DNA of 64,000 nt from Caballeronia turbans (GCA_001544655.2 FCOD02000019.1:1-64000); one strand, 5' to 3'; positions 26,755-35,450 are shown, numbered from the stretch's first letter. The notes: generated from the sequence alone by a model not told the origin. Numbers and translations are program-made.

Positions 26755-27642
26755 TCACAGGTGGCTGCTCGTCGCTGTCTCGAACATGTGCGTCTTGAGC
26801 AATGAGCGGGCGTCGTTGGGAAAGCCGCTGAACTCGACGCCGATCAATACGCCGCCGTCCGTAGGCCGCGAGTTCCTTGCAATGCAGTTGAACATAACGG
26901 CGTGCACCTTGCCTTCGGCGCGAACACGCAGGGCCAGCTTGAAGTGCTCGCCAATTTTCAGATACCGATCGGAGGCGCGCAAAGAGGCCCCGCCCATGCT
27001 GACGTTGACCACCGTGACATCGAAGCCCGCAGCGATACAGTCGTTTCTGATGAGCCGCGCGGCCATGCTTGTTGCGATGCGCGGGTGTTTGCGTACGACG
27101 TGGGCCGTGACGGCATCGGGATGCGCGAGATAGACAACCTGCGCCGGTGACTGGTTGCGTCCGGTGACGACTGTGTGAAAGCGATAAATCTTCCGACCGA
27201 GGAGAGCCTTGCACTCGACCTCGACTTCCGGCTCGAGGAACTCAAACCCGGTCAAGACCGCGACGACCAGTGCAGTCCCGGAGATCGAACCCACGAACTC
27301 GACTTGCAACGCGGCGTCCGGCCTGGCGACAACGGTTAGCTGCAACCTCTCAAGATTCTTTGGAAGGATCTCTGACGGCGCTGCCACGGGCCGGGCATCG
27401 GCAATGGCTCGATCATGGCTCGCGGTGGAGACAATGAGGCTTTCCTGTGCGGGCGCTCGCTTGCCGGGCTGAGCAGATTCGGCGTCTCGAAAACCGCCCA
27501 TCGCAACGAGCCTGTCGCGCTGGTTTTCGGACCGAATGCAGCCACCCTGGTTGATCAGCAGTTTCCCTGTTGCGGTGTAGACAGCGAAGTCTAGTGGCGC
27601 ACCCACCCTCAAATCCTTTTCCGCGATTCTGACAAGCGCCAT
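26755..27642 (-). CDS. PilZ-domain (YcgR-like) cyclic-di-GMP effector candidate
   Basis: A 295-residue protein. The C-terminal PilZ domain has both cyclic-di-GMP signatures: RKHPRIA (RxxxR, about residue 184) and VNVSMGGASL ((D/N)xSxxG, about 218). Before it (about 100-180) is a YcgR-N-like beta barrel with ECKALLGRKIYRFHT. The first 100 residues hold a small domain (ALVRIAEKDLRVGAPLDFAVY) and a linker. YcgR proteins brake flagellar motors when cyclic-di-GMP is high; no flagellar genes are nearby, so the output is open. Confidence 0.85.
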   Translation of the reverse strand: MALVRIAEKDLRVGAPLDFAVYTATGKLLINQGGCIRSENQRDRLVAMGGFRDAESAQPGKRAPAQESLIVSTASHDRAIADARPVAAPSEILPKNLERLQLTVVARPDAALQVEFVGSISGTALVVAVLTGFEFLEPEVEVECKALLGRKIYRFHTVVTGRNQSPAQVVYLAHPDAVTAHVVRKHPRIATSMAARLIRNDCIAAGFDVTVVNVSMGGASLRASDRYLKIGEHFKLALRVRAEGKVHAVMFNCIARNSRPTDGGVLIGVEFSGFPNDARSLLKTHMFETATSSHL

Positions 27643-28159
27643 GTCGATCTTCCCCGTCGTCCGTAAGGCCCACAGTGATGAGCCTGCTTAGTTTTTCGAC
27701 AATTTACGGATTTGATGGCGTCGCAGAAGTGCGTTTCCGCTCATTGATCAGACAAAAATGTTGCGGCCGGATTCGACCCGGTTTCGGCCAGAATTCGTCG
27801 CTTTGAAGCGCGCGCAAACAGGCATTCACCCTATTCGGAACGTATGGCCTGCTCGGGCATCACCGCGAAGATCGACAAGCTCTCCATCGCCGCATCCTCC
27901 AAATGGATCTGCACAAGCGAGTTGTCGGCCAATTGCCGGAAGAGGCGCGCTGGCGTCGCGGTTGACCACCGTCCGCTATGGCCGATAAGCGCGGATTGAG
28001 CGTCAGGTGGGTCTCGAACCGAACATGCCGCTCGGATGAACATTCATGCCGCGAACGGAAACGCCGACTGGCGTATCGCGCTAGACTGTGCGCCATGCAA
28101 TCCTTCCCATTTCGATACGCCTTGCAGCAAGCCTTCACCGCGCGAGCGAGCGACGCATC
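27643..28159. other. Intergenic stretch without convincing gene
   Basis: 517 bases between the divergent PilZ and MFS genes. Several short frames exist on both strands, but none has a good ribosome site or a recognisable product. The part 27670-27840 is more AT-rich and likely carries the promoters. A longer in-frame extension of the MFS gene starts at GTG 28088. Confidence 0.5.
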
Positions 28160-29569
28160 GTGAAAGGCGGCAACTTTCGCATCACCGCCGCCGTCGTGGC
28201 GAGCGCGCTCTTCATGCAGAACATGGACGGCACGATCGTCGCCACCGCCATCCCTACGATGGCCCGCGACCTCCAGGTCGACCCCGTCCATCTATCCAGC
28301 GCGATCACCGCTTATCTCGTCGCGCTGACCGTGTTCATTCCCGCGAGCGGGTGGGTCGCCGACCGCTTCGGCGCGCGCCGCGTGTTCATGTGGGCGATCA
28401 CGACGTTCACGCTCGCGTCCGTCGCGTGCGCCGCCGCGATGAATCTGCCGCAATTGCTGGCTGCGCGCGTCGTCCAGGGTCTCGGCGGCGCGATGATGGT
28501 GCCCGTCGGTCGCCTGATCCTGTTTCGCGGCGTCAAGCGCGAAGAACTCCTCCAGGCGACGACGTGGCTCACGATGCCCGCGCTCGTCGGTCCCTTGCTC
28601 GGACCGCCGCTCGGCGGCTTTCTCACCGACACGCTCTCGTGGCGCAGCATCTTCTGGGTCAACGTGCCGGTGGGCATCGTGGGCCTGTGGCTCACGTGGA
28701 AGCTGCTGCCGCCGTCGCCGCCCGAGGACCGGACGTCGCCCGATCTGCGCGGCATGCTGCTGTCGGGCGCCTCGCTCAGTCTGTTCATGATCGGCATCGA
28801 GAGCGCGGGGCGCGGCGTGCTGCCCATCGGCGTGCCGTGGATCTGCGTGGCGGCCGGCCTGCTCCTCTTTCGCGTGACGGTGCTGCACTGCCGCCGCGTG
28901 CCGAATCCCGCCATCGACTTCTCGCTCCTGTCGATTCCCACTTTTCATGCGGCGACTGTCGCGGGCAGCCTGTTTCGCGCCGGCGCGGGCGCACTGCCGT
29001 TTCTCGTGCCGCTCACGCTTCAGACGGGCTTCGGCTACAGCGCGACGGCGAGCGGTCTCGTCACATTCGCGAGCGCGCTCGGCTCCTTCTGCATGCGTCC
29101 GATGACGGCGCTCGCGCTGCGGCGCTTCTCGGTCCGCAACGTCCTGTGCACGGGCAGCGTCGTGTTCGCGGCCGTGCTGCTCGTCTGCTCGACGATGTCG
29201 CAAGCATGGCCCGCCGTCGCGATCTTTCTGCTTTTACTGCTGGGCGGACTCGGCCGCTCGCTCAGTTTCGCGACGATGGGCGCGCTCGCATTCGCCGATG
29301 TGCCCAAGCCGCGCCTCGCCGCCGCGACCTCGTTTCAGGGCACCGCGCAGCAGTTGATGAAGGCGGTCGGCGTCACGGTCGCGGCCGGCACGATCCAGGC
29401 GACGATGCTCGTTTCCGGAAGCGCGCACACCGAGCGCTGGCAACTCGCCTGCGGATTCATCGTGACGGCGCTCGTCGTCCTGGCCTCGCTGCCGATGTTC
29501 GCGCGCCTCTCGGATGACGCCGGCGAGGGCATTTCAGCGCGCTCCGCGAAGCGCGCCGAACGCACGTAA
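28160..29569 (+). CDS. MFS drug-resistance-type exporter, DHA2 family
   Basis: About 469 residues from GTG 28160 (493 from GTG 28088; no ATG is available near the N terminus). It has 13-14 hydrophobic helices and the hallmark segments of 14-helix multidrug exporters: NMDGTIVATAIPTMA in helix 1, GWVADRFGARRVF (motif A), and LVGPLLGPPLGGFL (motif C) in helix 5. It probably exports drugs or organic compounds by proton exchange. No adjacent regulator except the truncated LysR gene to the left. Confidence 0.88.
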   Translation: MKGGNFRITAAVVASALFMQNMDGTIVATAIPTMARDLQVDPVHLSSAITAYLVALTVFIPASGWVADRFGARRVFMWAITTFTLASVACAAAMNLPQLLAARVVQGLGGAMMVPVGRLILFRGVKREELLQATTWLTMPALVGPLLGPPLGGFLTDTLSWRSIFWVNVPVGIVGLWLTWKLLPPSPPEDRTSPDLRGMLLSGASLSLFMIGIESAGRGVLPIGVPWICVAAGLLLFRVTVLHCRRVPNPAIDFSLLSIPTFHAATVAGSLFRAGAGALPFLVPLTLQTGFGYSATASGLVTFASALGSFCMRPMTALALRRFSVRNVLCTGSVVFAAVLLVCSTMSQAWPAVAIFLLLLLGGLGRSLSFATMGALAFADVPKPRLAAATSFQGTAQQLMKAVGVTVAAGTIQATMLVSGSAHTERWQLACGFIVTALVVLASLPMFARLSDDAGEGISARSAKRAERT

Positions 29570-29642
29570 TTCGTTCCGATTTGTGAAAAGAAAACATCAT
29601 ATTTAAGACAAGTACATGATCCACAAGGACTTTTTATGTGGC

Positions 29643-29648
29643 TATAAT
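29643..29648 (+). promoter_or_regulatory. -10 element before the lytic transglycosylase gene
   Basis: A perfect TATAAT hexamer 27 bases upstream of ATG 29676, in an AT-rich patch (29575-29650) that stands out from the flanking GC-rich genes. A matching -35 box is weak, so the promoter is only partly supported. Confidence 0.45.
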
Positions 29649-29675
29649 GCGATTCCGCTTTGATCTCTCTGTCCG

Positions 29676-30251
29676 ATGCGTCGTTTCCTCCCTATCCTTG
29701 TCGCCCTTTCCGTCTCACTGAGCGCAGCGCAGACCGCGCTCGCGCAGGAAAACCCGCTCGCAGCAAGCGAGGCGGCCGCGCAGTCCGCCGCGCAGCCAGA
29801 CCCGAAGACGGAGCAGGCGAGTCACAAGATTTCGGACATGCTCACGCGAAAATTCGGCGTGGCGCGTGAAAAGGCGCAGACCATCGCGGCGGCAGTCATG
29901 TCGTCGGCATCGAAGTATTCGCTTCCACCGGCGCTTTTGCTCGCCATCATTTCGATCGAATCGCGCTTCAAGGAAACGGCCAGAGGGCCGAACAATGCGA
30001 CGGGTCTGATGCAGGTGGTGCCGTCGGCGCACAAGAAGCTCGTGCGCAACGTAGACCTGACGGACCCGGAAGACAACATCGAAACCGGCTCCGCGATCCT
30101 TCACGGCTATGTGAAATCCGCTCAGGGCGATGTTGACGCCGCGCTGAAGAACTACGGCGGATCGCGCGCCTACGCCGAGAAGGTCAGCTTGCGCGTAAAG
30201 ACGTTCGAGCCGGCCGCATCGGCGGATGCGGCATCGGCGGGCGGGCAATAA
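29676..30251 (+). CDS. Exported lytic transglycosylase (SLT domain)
   Basis: A 191-residue protein with a signal peptide (about residues 1-24, TALAQ) and a goose-lysozyme-like SLT domain (about 75-170): LLAIISIESRFKETA (catalytic Glu in IESRF), NNATGLMQVVPSAHK, EDNIETGSAILHGY, and LKNYGGSRAYAEKV. It cleaves peptidoglycan in the periplasm. The Ala-rich tail is low complexity. Such short SLT proteins often serve secretion systems, but none is adjacent. Confidence 0.9.
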   Translation: MRRFLPILVALSVSLSAAQTALAQENPLAASEAAAQSAAQPDPKTEQASHKISDMLTRKFGVAREKAQTIAAAVMSSASKYSLPPALLLAIISIESRFKETARGPNNATGLMQVVPSAHKKLVRNVDLTDPEDNIETGSAILHGYVKSAQGDVDAALKNYGGSRAYAEKVSLRVKTFEPAASADAASAGGQ

Positions 30252-30264
30252 CAGTCACTTTTCA

Positions 30265-30291
30265 CTCGCCCGTCCGGGCGGAGTTTCTTTG
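30265..30291 (+). terminator. Terminator after lytic transglycosylase gene
   Basis: A GC-rich stem CGCCC (30267-30271) / GGGCG (30276-30280) with a 4-base loop, extended by weaker pairs, then GAGTTTCTTT. It starts about 15 bases past the stop codon. Confidence 0.5.
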
Positions 30292-30377
30292 ATAACGCGC
30301 ACCGCCGCCAGGCGGATGCCGCTCTCGCGTCTCGATGACGCCGCGGCGATCGCACCCGCAAAGCGCGCTGGCATCGT

Positions 30378-30773
30378 TCAATATGCCTTCTTGGTCCCGG
30401 TGCCGTCCGACTTCATGCCGCCCGAATTCATGTTGCCGTTATTCGGCGCGCTGCGCGTGGCGGTACCCTGATCCTGGCTCATGCCGTTGGTCGCGTCGTT
30501 GCTCATGCCGCTCTTCGCGCCGGTGCCGGTCGAGCCGTCCGCCGAGCCGCCCATCCCGGCGCCGCCCATGCCTACGCCGCCGCCCTTACCGCCGGCCGCC
30601 GAGCCGGCGCCCGCCGAACCATTGCCGCCTGCGCCTGCCGAACCGCCCGCAGCAGCGCCGCCGCCTGCACCGCCTGCGCCGCCACCACCGCCGCCGCCTG
30701 CTTGCGCATAGACACCGCCGGACAGGCCCAGCACCAGCGCGGAAATCACCAGCTTCTTCGTCGTTGCGTTCAT
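30378..30773 (-). CDS. Glycine-rich small exported protein
   Basis: A 131-residue protein: signal peptide (about residues 1-24, GGVYAQ), then a long Gly/Ala-rich tract (about 25-85) with runs of glycine and GAGG/GMGG repeats, then a polar Asn/Ser/Gly/Thr-rich tail ending TKKAY. ATG 30773 follows TGGGAGACTCGCA. Low complexity prevents a family call. It is likely periplasmic or surface material and lies next to another Gly-containing exported protein gene. Confidence 0.7.
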   Translation of the reverse strand: MNATTKKLVISALVLGLSGGVYAQAGGGGGGGAGGAGGGAAAGGSAGAGGNGSAGAGSAAGGKGGGVGMGGAGMGGSADGSTGTGAKSGMSNDATNGMSQDQGTATRSAPNNGNMNSGGMKSDGTGTKKAY

Positions 30774-30868
30774 TGCGAGTCTCCCAAGTTTGCGTGTCGG
30801 TCGTCGCGCATTGGATGCAACGACCGTGTCCGCATCAGCGCAAGGGGCGTGCCGCGAGTCACGCGCAA

Positions 30869-31174
30869 TCAGTAACCGCAAGGCACATACGCGCCACGGT
30901 AGTTGTCGTAGCAGTAGCCAGGCGGCGGCGCCGGTTGTGCGTAGACCGGCTGCGCGTACTCGGGTTGTTGATAGACGGGTTGCGCATACGTCGGCTGTGC
31001 ACTCGCGACGGACGTCACCAGCGCGCCGAGCACCGCGCCGCCGATCAGCGCGCCGACGATCGCTCCGCCATCCCCGCCACCGCCGCGATGACCGCCGCCA
31101 TGCCCATGCGCCGATGCCTGGCCCGCCGCCGTCAAACTACCGATCATCAACAAGACAAGTGCTGCGCGTTTCAT
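30869..31174 (-). CDS. Small exported protein with glycine zipper and YAQP repeats
   Basis: A 101-residue protein: signal peptide (about 1-22, GQASA), a His/Gly segment (HGHGGGHRGGGG), a glycine-zipper-like helix (GAIVGALIGGAVLGALV), and a C-terminal tract of Tyr-Ala-Gln-Pro-Val units ending YCYDNYRGAYVPCGY with two cysteines. ATG 31174 is preferred since GGAG lies six to ten bases before it; ATG 31186 is also in frame. It probably inserts in or lines the envelope; no function is known to me. Confidence 0.7.
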   Translation of the reverse strand: MKRAALVLLMIGSLTAAGQASAHGHGGGHRGGGGDGGAIVGALIGGAVLGALVTSVASAQPTYAQPVYQQPEYAQPVYAQPAPPPGYCYDNYRGAYVPCGY

Positions 31175-31582
31175 GAGCTTCTCCATTTCCCGTTTGCCGG
31201 GTTCATGGAGATCATCTTAAGCAGACAGCTAAGAAATAACTGCAGTAGTTGGTAACCGCGCATTTCAACGATTACAAATCGCCCGCTACACGTTTCTTCA
31301 AAGTCGTCCTTCGATTCGGATAACGAATTACCCTGAGCGCGGTTACAAACAGAATTGATTTCGCTCGTCCGTAACAGATTTAGCGACTTGTCCGGTAAAG
31401 CGTCTCTTCGCTATCGGTCAACGCCGCCGGTTTTACCGCACGCGGTTTCATTTGCTCGCCACTGGTTACTGTTTGTCACCAGATCGACGTCAACTATATC
31501 GACGGGCGGGGCGTTTTCATCGTCAACGCGGCGCATTGCGCGCCACGTGTCCTCGAAGAAAGAATCAAGGGAGATTCAAACC
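31175..31582. other. Divergent intergenic region
   Basis: 408 bases between two divergent small exported-protein genes. It is AT-richer than its surroundings around 31210-31400. The only signal I can support is a promoter-like pair toward the right-hand gene (listed separately). No convincing gene was found. Confidence 0.55.
31473..31500 (+). promoter_or_regulatory. Sigma-70-like promoter for the Ala/Lys-rich protein gene
   Basis: TTGTCA (31473-31478), a 16-base spacer and TATATC (31495-31500), about 82 bases upstream of ATG 31583. Spacing is slightly short but acceptable. Confidence 0.4.
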
Positions 31583-32056
31583 ATGAAGAAGATCGTCGCT
31601 GCTCTCGCATCCGCCATGCTCGTCACCACCGCATTCGCGCAAACGGCCGCAACCGATGCCGGCAAAGCGCAATTGAAGGCCAACAACGAAAAAGCCGAGG
31701 CTCAGGCGACCGCCAACAAGAAGAAGGCGGAAGCGCAGCACGATGCCGCGAAGGCGCAGGCATCGGCGAACGAGGACAAGGCATCGGCGCAAGCCGACGC
31801 CAACAAGGAAGCCGCGAAGGTAGCGCAGGCGACCACGCCGGAACAGGCTTCCGACGCTCGCGGTGACGCCACGAAGGCACAGGCGAAAGCCAACAAGAAG
31901 AAGCATGCTGCACAATCCAAGGCCGATCAAAAGAAGCAGGACGCAGCGAAGGATGCCAACGTGGCGCAAGCGAAGGCCGACAAGGAAAAAGTCGAGGCGC
32001 AAAGCGACGCAAACAAGACGGCCGCCGATGCGAAGGTGGACGCGGCGAAGAAGTAA
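31583..32056 (+). CDS. Exported Ala/Lys/Gln-rich coiled-coil repeat protein
   Basis: A 157-residue protein with a signal peptide (about residues 1-19, TAFAQ). The mature chain is almost only Ala, Lys, Gln, Asn, Asp and Glu, in repeating units of the form AxANKxKAxAQxDA, predicted as a single long amphipathic helix. AAGGGAG precedes ATG 31583. It resembles alanine- and lysine-rich stress or envelope proteins, but low complexity makes homology unreliable. A strong terminator follows, so it is its own transcript. Confidence 0.75.
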   Translation: MKKIVAALASAMLVTTAFAQTAATDAGKAQLKANNEKAEAQATANKKKAEAQHDAAKAQASANEDKASAQADANKEAAKVAQATTPEQASDARGDATKAQAKANKKKHAAQSKADQKKQDAAKDANVAQAKADKEKVEAQSDANKTAADAKVDAAKK

Positions 32057-32121
32057 GGGAGGCCAGCGTCATCGCATCGCGCACTGGGCGTTGCATATAA
32101 ACAAACCAGTGCGTTCAATTC

Positions 32122-32147
32122 AGGCGAGCCTTCGGGCTCGCCTTTTT
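32122..32147 (+). terminator. Rho-independent terminator
   Basis: A 9-bp perfect stem (32122-32130 AGGCGAGCC with 32135-32143), TTCG tetraloop, followed by TTTTT. It lies 66 bases after the Ala/Lys-rich gene. Confidence 0.9.
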
Positions 32148-32203
32148 GCATGTCCTTTTTGCATGTCCTTTGATCGAATGATTTGCGCCCGCTAAAGGAC
32201 ATG
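32141..32203. repeat. 13-bp tandem duplication and 10-bp inverted repeat after the terminator
   Basis: CCTTTTTGCATGT occurs twice in tandem (32141-32153, 32154-32166), duplicating the terminator's T-tract. The second copy's CATGTCCTTT (32162-32171) is matched by AAAGGACATG (32194-32203), a perfect 10-bp inverted repeat with a 22-base loop just upstream of the DUF962 gene. Confidence 0.75.
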
Positions 32204-32272
32204 TTCCACTTGCCGATATCGTTGTGCGGCTTATCATTCGTGAAACAAAAAACACGAAAGGAGACGCCCGAC

Positions 32273-32776
32273 ATGCGCACACTGACCGATCAGTTGTCGC
32301 AGTACGCCGACTATCATCGCGACAGGCGCAATATCGCCACGCACTTCGTAGGCATTCCGCTCATCGTCCTCGCGATCGCCGCATTGCTGAGCCGTCCCGC
32401 ATGGCCCGTGTTATCGGGCGCATGTCTGCTCACGCCCGCATGGGTGCTGTTCGCGCTCGCTACGCTCTACTATCTCTGGCTCGACGTGCCGCTCGGCATC
32501 GGCATGGGTATCGTGTCCGCGCTCAGCGCGGCGTTCGGGCAGTGGGCTGCATCGCACACTACGTGGAGCTGGCTCGCGATCGGCGTCGGCATGTTCGTGA
32601 TCGGGTGGGTGTTTCAGTTCATCGGGCATATGCGTTATGAACGTCGCAAGCCCGCTTTCGCCGACGATATCATCGGCTTGCTGATCGGGCCGCTCTTCAT
32701 TCTCGTCGAACTCTTGTTCGGCCTCGGTCTCATGCGCGAACTGCACGACGCTATCGAAACGCGCGCCGCGCGCTGA
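32273..32776 (+). CDS. DUF962/Mpo1-like membrane protein
   Basis: A 167-residue membrane protein. The N terminus YADYHRDRRNIATHFVGIP is the DUF962 signature; the later QFIGHMRYERRKPAF carries the second conserved histidine. About four helices are visible. The yeast relative Mpo1 is an iron-dependent dioxygenase of 2-hydroxy fatty acids; bacterial function is inferred at best. AAAGGAGA precedes ATG 32273. Its stop abuts the stop of the convergent EamA gene (TGATCA at 32774-32779). Confidence 0.88.
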   Translation: MRTLTDQLSQYADYHRDRRNIATHFVGIPLIVLAIAALLSRPAWPVLSGACLLTPAWVLFALATLYYLWLDVPLGIGMGIVSALSAAFGQWAASHTTWSWLAIGVGMFVIGWVFQFIGHMRYERRKPAFADDIIGLLIGPLFILVELLFGLGLMRELHDAIETRAAR

Positions 32777-33754
32777 TCAGTCCACGCGCTCGATTTCCTC
32801 CGCGACCGTTTCATGCTCGATGCTCGCGTGATGTTCGCTCGTCGGCAATGCCTGCTTCTCCGAGCGTTCGCGCATCAGAAGACGCGCGCTGTGCACGCCG
32901 GTCAGCACGACGGCCATCCAGATCGGCACATAAGTGCCGAGTTGCCGCGCTGAAAACGGCTCGCCGAGCAACAGGACAGCGACGCCGACGAGCAGCACCG
33001 GTTCCACGTAGCCGAGAATGCCGAAGAGCGCGAGCGGCAGATGACGGCTCGCACGCAGATACGACGCCAGCGCGATCGTGCTCAACGCGCCGAGTCCGGG
33101 CAGAAGCAGCAGCGCGAGACGCGGCTCGCCGACGACATCCGCGAACGAACCGCGCACGATCAGCATCATCACGGCGACAGGCGCGATCAGCATGATTTCA
33201 ACGGCGAAGGACACGAGCGGATCGGCATTCAGCCGGCGACGCAACACGAAGTAAGGCGGATAGCCGAGCATCACGACGAGCGTCGGCCACGCGAACGCAT
33301 GCGTGATGACGAGCTCATGCGCCACGCCCACGGCCGCCGCGGCGACACCCGCCCACTGGAAACCGTCGAGACGCTCGTCGTAGTGGAAGCGGCCGAGCAG
33401 CACCATCGCAAGAGGCAGGAGGAAATAGCCGAGCGATACTTCGAGCGCGCGCCCGTGCAGCGGCGCCCAGAGAAAGATCCACAACTGCACGCCGAGCAGC
33501 GCGGCGGCGGCAGCGGACATCAGCAGCAGATGCGGCGTTTTGGCGAGCCTCGCGATGAGCGCGCATAATTGCGGCCAGCGTTTGCGCAGCGCGACGAGCG
33601 CGAGCGCACCCGGCAATGTCCATACGATACGCCACGCGAAGATGTCGAGCCCGTCGAGCGGCGCGAGCCATTTCGTATAGCCGGACATGAGCGCGAATAG
33701 CGCGGATGCGGCGACGGACAGCGCAATGCCGCGTCCCAGGTCATGCTGATTCAT
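32777..33754 (-). CDS. EamA/RarD-family permease
   Basis: A 325-residue protein with about ten helices in two EamA halves. It follows the RarD pattern: GRGIALSVAASALFALMSGYTKWLAPLDGLDIFAWRIVW-type first helix pair (about residues 8-46) and LPLALFGILGYVEPVLLVGVAVLLLGE in the second half. It likely exports small metabolites or drugs; substrate unknown. The C-terminal tail is hydrophilic (residues 290-325). Confidence 0.85.
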   Translation of the reverse strand: MNQHDLGRGIALSVAASALFALMSGYTKWLAPLDGLDIFAWRIVWTLPGALALVALRKRWPQLCALIARLAKTPHLLLMSAAAAALLGVQLWIFLWAPLHGRALEVSLGYFLLPLAMVLLGRFHYDERLDGFQWAGVAAAAVGVAHELVITHAFAWPTLVVMLGYPPYFVLRRRLNADPLVSFAVEIMLIAPVAVMMLIVRGSFADVVGEPRLALLLLPGLGALSTIALASYLRASRHLPLALFGILGYVEPVLLVGVAVLLLGEPFSARQLGTYVPIWMAVVLTGVHSARLLMRERSEKQALPTSEHHASIEHETVAEEIERVD

Positions 33755-34130
33755 CGAAAGAGGCGCTGCGCGCGGTAGGTGAGTGCAAGCCGAATGAAAC
33801 GTGGAACGCGCATTCTAAACGCGCAGCGCGCACCATTTTCAAAACCCGCTTCAATCAGTTTCCCCGGACGTGCCCGCTTTTTGCTTCGTTCATGCTTCGC
33901 ATTTCGGCGTGAACTCCACCGCATGATCGCTGTCACTTGCGGTTGTCTTTTGCCGGTCACGATGATCGGCGACCCTTGTCGGTCCGGCATTACTGCCGGT
34001 CCGGTCCTGAAGTCCGGGCGGCGCCCCGTACGAACACCTGCCGCTCACGTCATTGCATCCGCAGCAACACGCGCCGTGCCGTCACGTCGACGATGGCACG
34101 CGAAGAAAACGCCGCATCGATGGAGACGTC
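33755..34130. other. Divergent intergenic region
   Basis: 376 bases between the EamA gene (minus) and egtD (plus). No frame has a good start plus coding character. An inverted CCGGCATTACTGCCGG (33987-34002) is present and could be a regulator site or part of a hairpin. Nothing else recognised. Confidence 0.5.
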
Positions 34131-35099
34131 ATGACTCAACCAGCCCTGTCGCCCCGCTTTTCCAACGCCTTTGCAGAGGCCGTGCACGTAGGACTCAGCA
34201 AGCGTCCGCAAAAAGAACTGCCTTCGATGTATCTGTATGACGAAGTGGGCTCGGCCCTCTTCGAAGTGATCACCGCGCTGCCCGAATACGGCGTGACGCG
34301 CGCCGAGGAGCGCGTGCTGAAGGATCACGCGGCGGACATCGTCGCGGCCATGCCGGGCGACATCCAGGTCGCCGAACTCGGCAGCGGCAGTGGCCGCAAG
34401 ACGCGCCGCATTCTTGAGGCGCTGTGTAAAAAGCAGCCCACTGCTTACCATCCGATTGAAATTTCGCGCACCGCCTTGCAGTTGTGCCGTCGCGAATTGA
34501 GCGATATCGAGCGCGTGTCGATCGTCGGACACGAGCGCGATTACCTCGCGGGATTGTCGGAAGTCAGTTCGAAGCGCAAGGACGGCGAACGACTGCTCGT
34601 GCTGTTTCTCGGCAGCACCATCGGCAATTTCGCGCGGCTCGCGGCGACGAAGTTCCTGCGCTCGATTCGCGGCATGCTCCAGCCCGGCGACGCGCTGTTG
34701 CTCGGCACCGATCTCATCAAGCCGCTGCCGGTGCTCATCGCGGCGTATGACGACCCGATCGGCGTCACGGCCGCGTTCAATCTGAACATGCTCGCGCGCA
34801 TCAATCGCGAACTCGCCGGCGACTTTCCGCTCGAAGCCTTCGAGCACGTCGCGCGTTTCAATCCGGATGCGCGCAGCATCGAAATGCACTTGCGGGCGAA
34901 GCGCGCGCTGTCCGTGCGCGTGCGCGGCGCGGACCTGCGCGTGGACTTCCGCGAAGGCGAGACGATCTGGACGGAAAGCAGCCACAAATACGCGGCCGAT
35001 GAAGTCGCGCCGATCGCCGCCGATGCGGGCTTCGAATGCACGCATCAGTGGCGCGACGAGGAATGGCAGTTCGCGGAGAGCCTGCTGGTCGCGCGATGA
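34131..35099 (+). CDS. egtD: L-histidine N-alpha-methyltransferase (ergothioneine pathway, EgtD)
   Basis: A 322-residue SAM-dependent methyltransferase of the EgtD family; it trimethylates histidine to hercynine. Visible are the LPSMYLYDEVGSALFE start, the SAM site AELGSGSGRKTRRIL (about 80-94), FLGSTIGNF (about 160) and the late AFNLNMLARIN plus EGETIWTESSHKY segments that bind histidine in the family. Length matches. GGAGACGTC precedes ATG 34131. EgtB, the usual neighbour, is absent here; the gene stands alone between an EamA permease and acylphosphatase. Confidence 0.92.
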   Translation: MTQPALSPRFSNAFAEAVHVGLSKRPQKELPSMYLYDEVGSALFEVITALPEYGVTRAEERVLKDHAADIVAAMPGDIQVAELGSGSGRKTRRILEALCKKQPTAYHPIEISRTALQLCRRELSDIERVSIVGHERDYLAGLSEVSSKRKDGERLLVLFLGSTIGNFARLAATKFLRSIRGMLQPGDALLLGTDLIKPLPVLIAAYDDPIGVTAAFNLNMLARINRELAGDFPLEAFEHVARFNPDARSIEMHLRAKRALSVRVRGADLRVDFREGETIWTESSHKYAADEVAPIAADAGFECTHQWRDEEWQFAESLLVAR

Positions 35100-35104
35100 A
35101 CTAG

Positions 35105-35401
35105 CTAGTGCTGCTCGAAGCGCTCGTAGCGCTTCTCGATGTGGCGCTCTTCGCTGTGAAACTCGGTGACGCGGGCATGCGGCGGCCCGCGTCGCAGCCA
35201 TTCGAGCATCAGGTCGACCTGATTGGCCGCGCCCTGCACGATGGCTTCGACGGAGCCGTCATCGAGATTGGCGACCCAGCCGCGCACGCCGAGCGCATGC
35301 GCCTTTCTCACCGTGTAGTGCCTGAAGCCGACGCCCTGCACGACGCCGCGCACACGCACGTAATAGGTTTCGATTCTCGTATCCAGATCCGGGCCCGGCA
35401 T
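35105..35401 (-). CDS. acyP: Acylphosphatase
   Basis: A 98-residue acylphosphatase, which hydrolyses carboxyl-phosphate bonds. The family motif VRVRGVVQGVGFRHYT (about residues 11-26) has the catalytic arginine, and GWVANLDDGSVEAIVQG (about 36-52) the catalytic asparagine. The C-terminal end is longer and charged. It is convergent with egtD with five bases between the stops. Confidence 0.93.
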   Translation of the reverse strand: MPGPDLDTRIETYYVRVRGVVQGVGFRHYTVRKAHALGVRGWVANLDDGSVEAIVQGAANQVDLMLEWLRRGPPHARVTEFHSEERHIEKRYERFEQH

Positions 35402-35450
35402 CGTGCTTTCTCCTTTCAGACGTCCATACGCCGCATTGTAGACACGCGCT

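Noticed and set aside
27831-28043. Minus-strand 70-codon frame in the PilZ-MFS gap
   Set aside because: No ribosome site, no signal, no recognisable motif; overlaps other equally weak frames.
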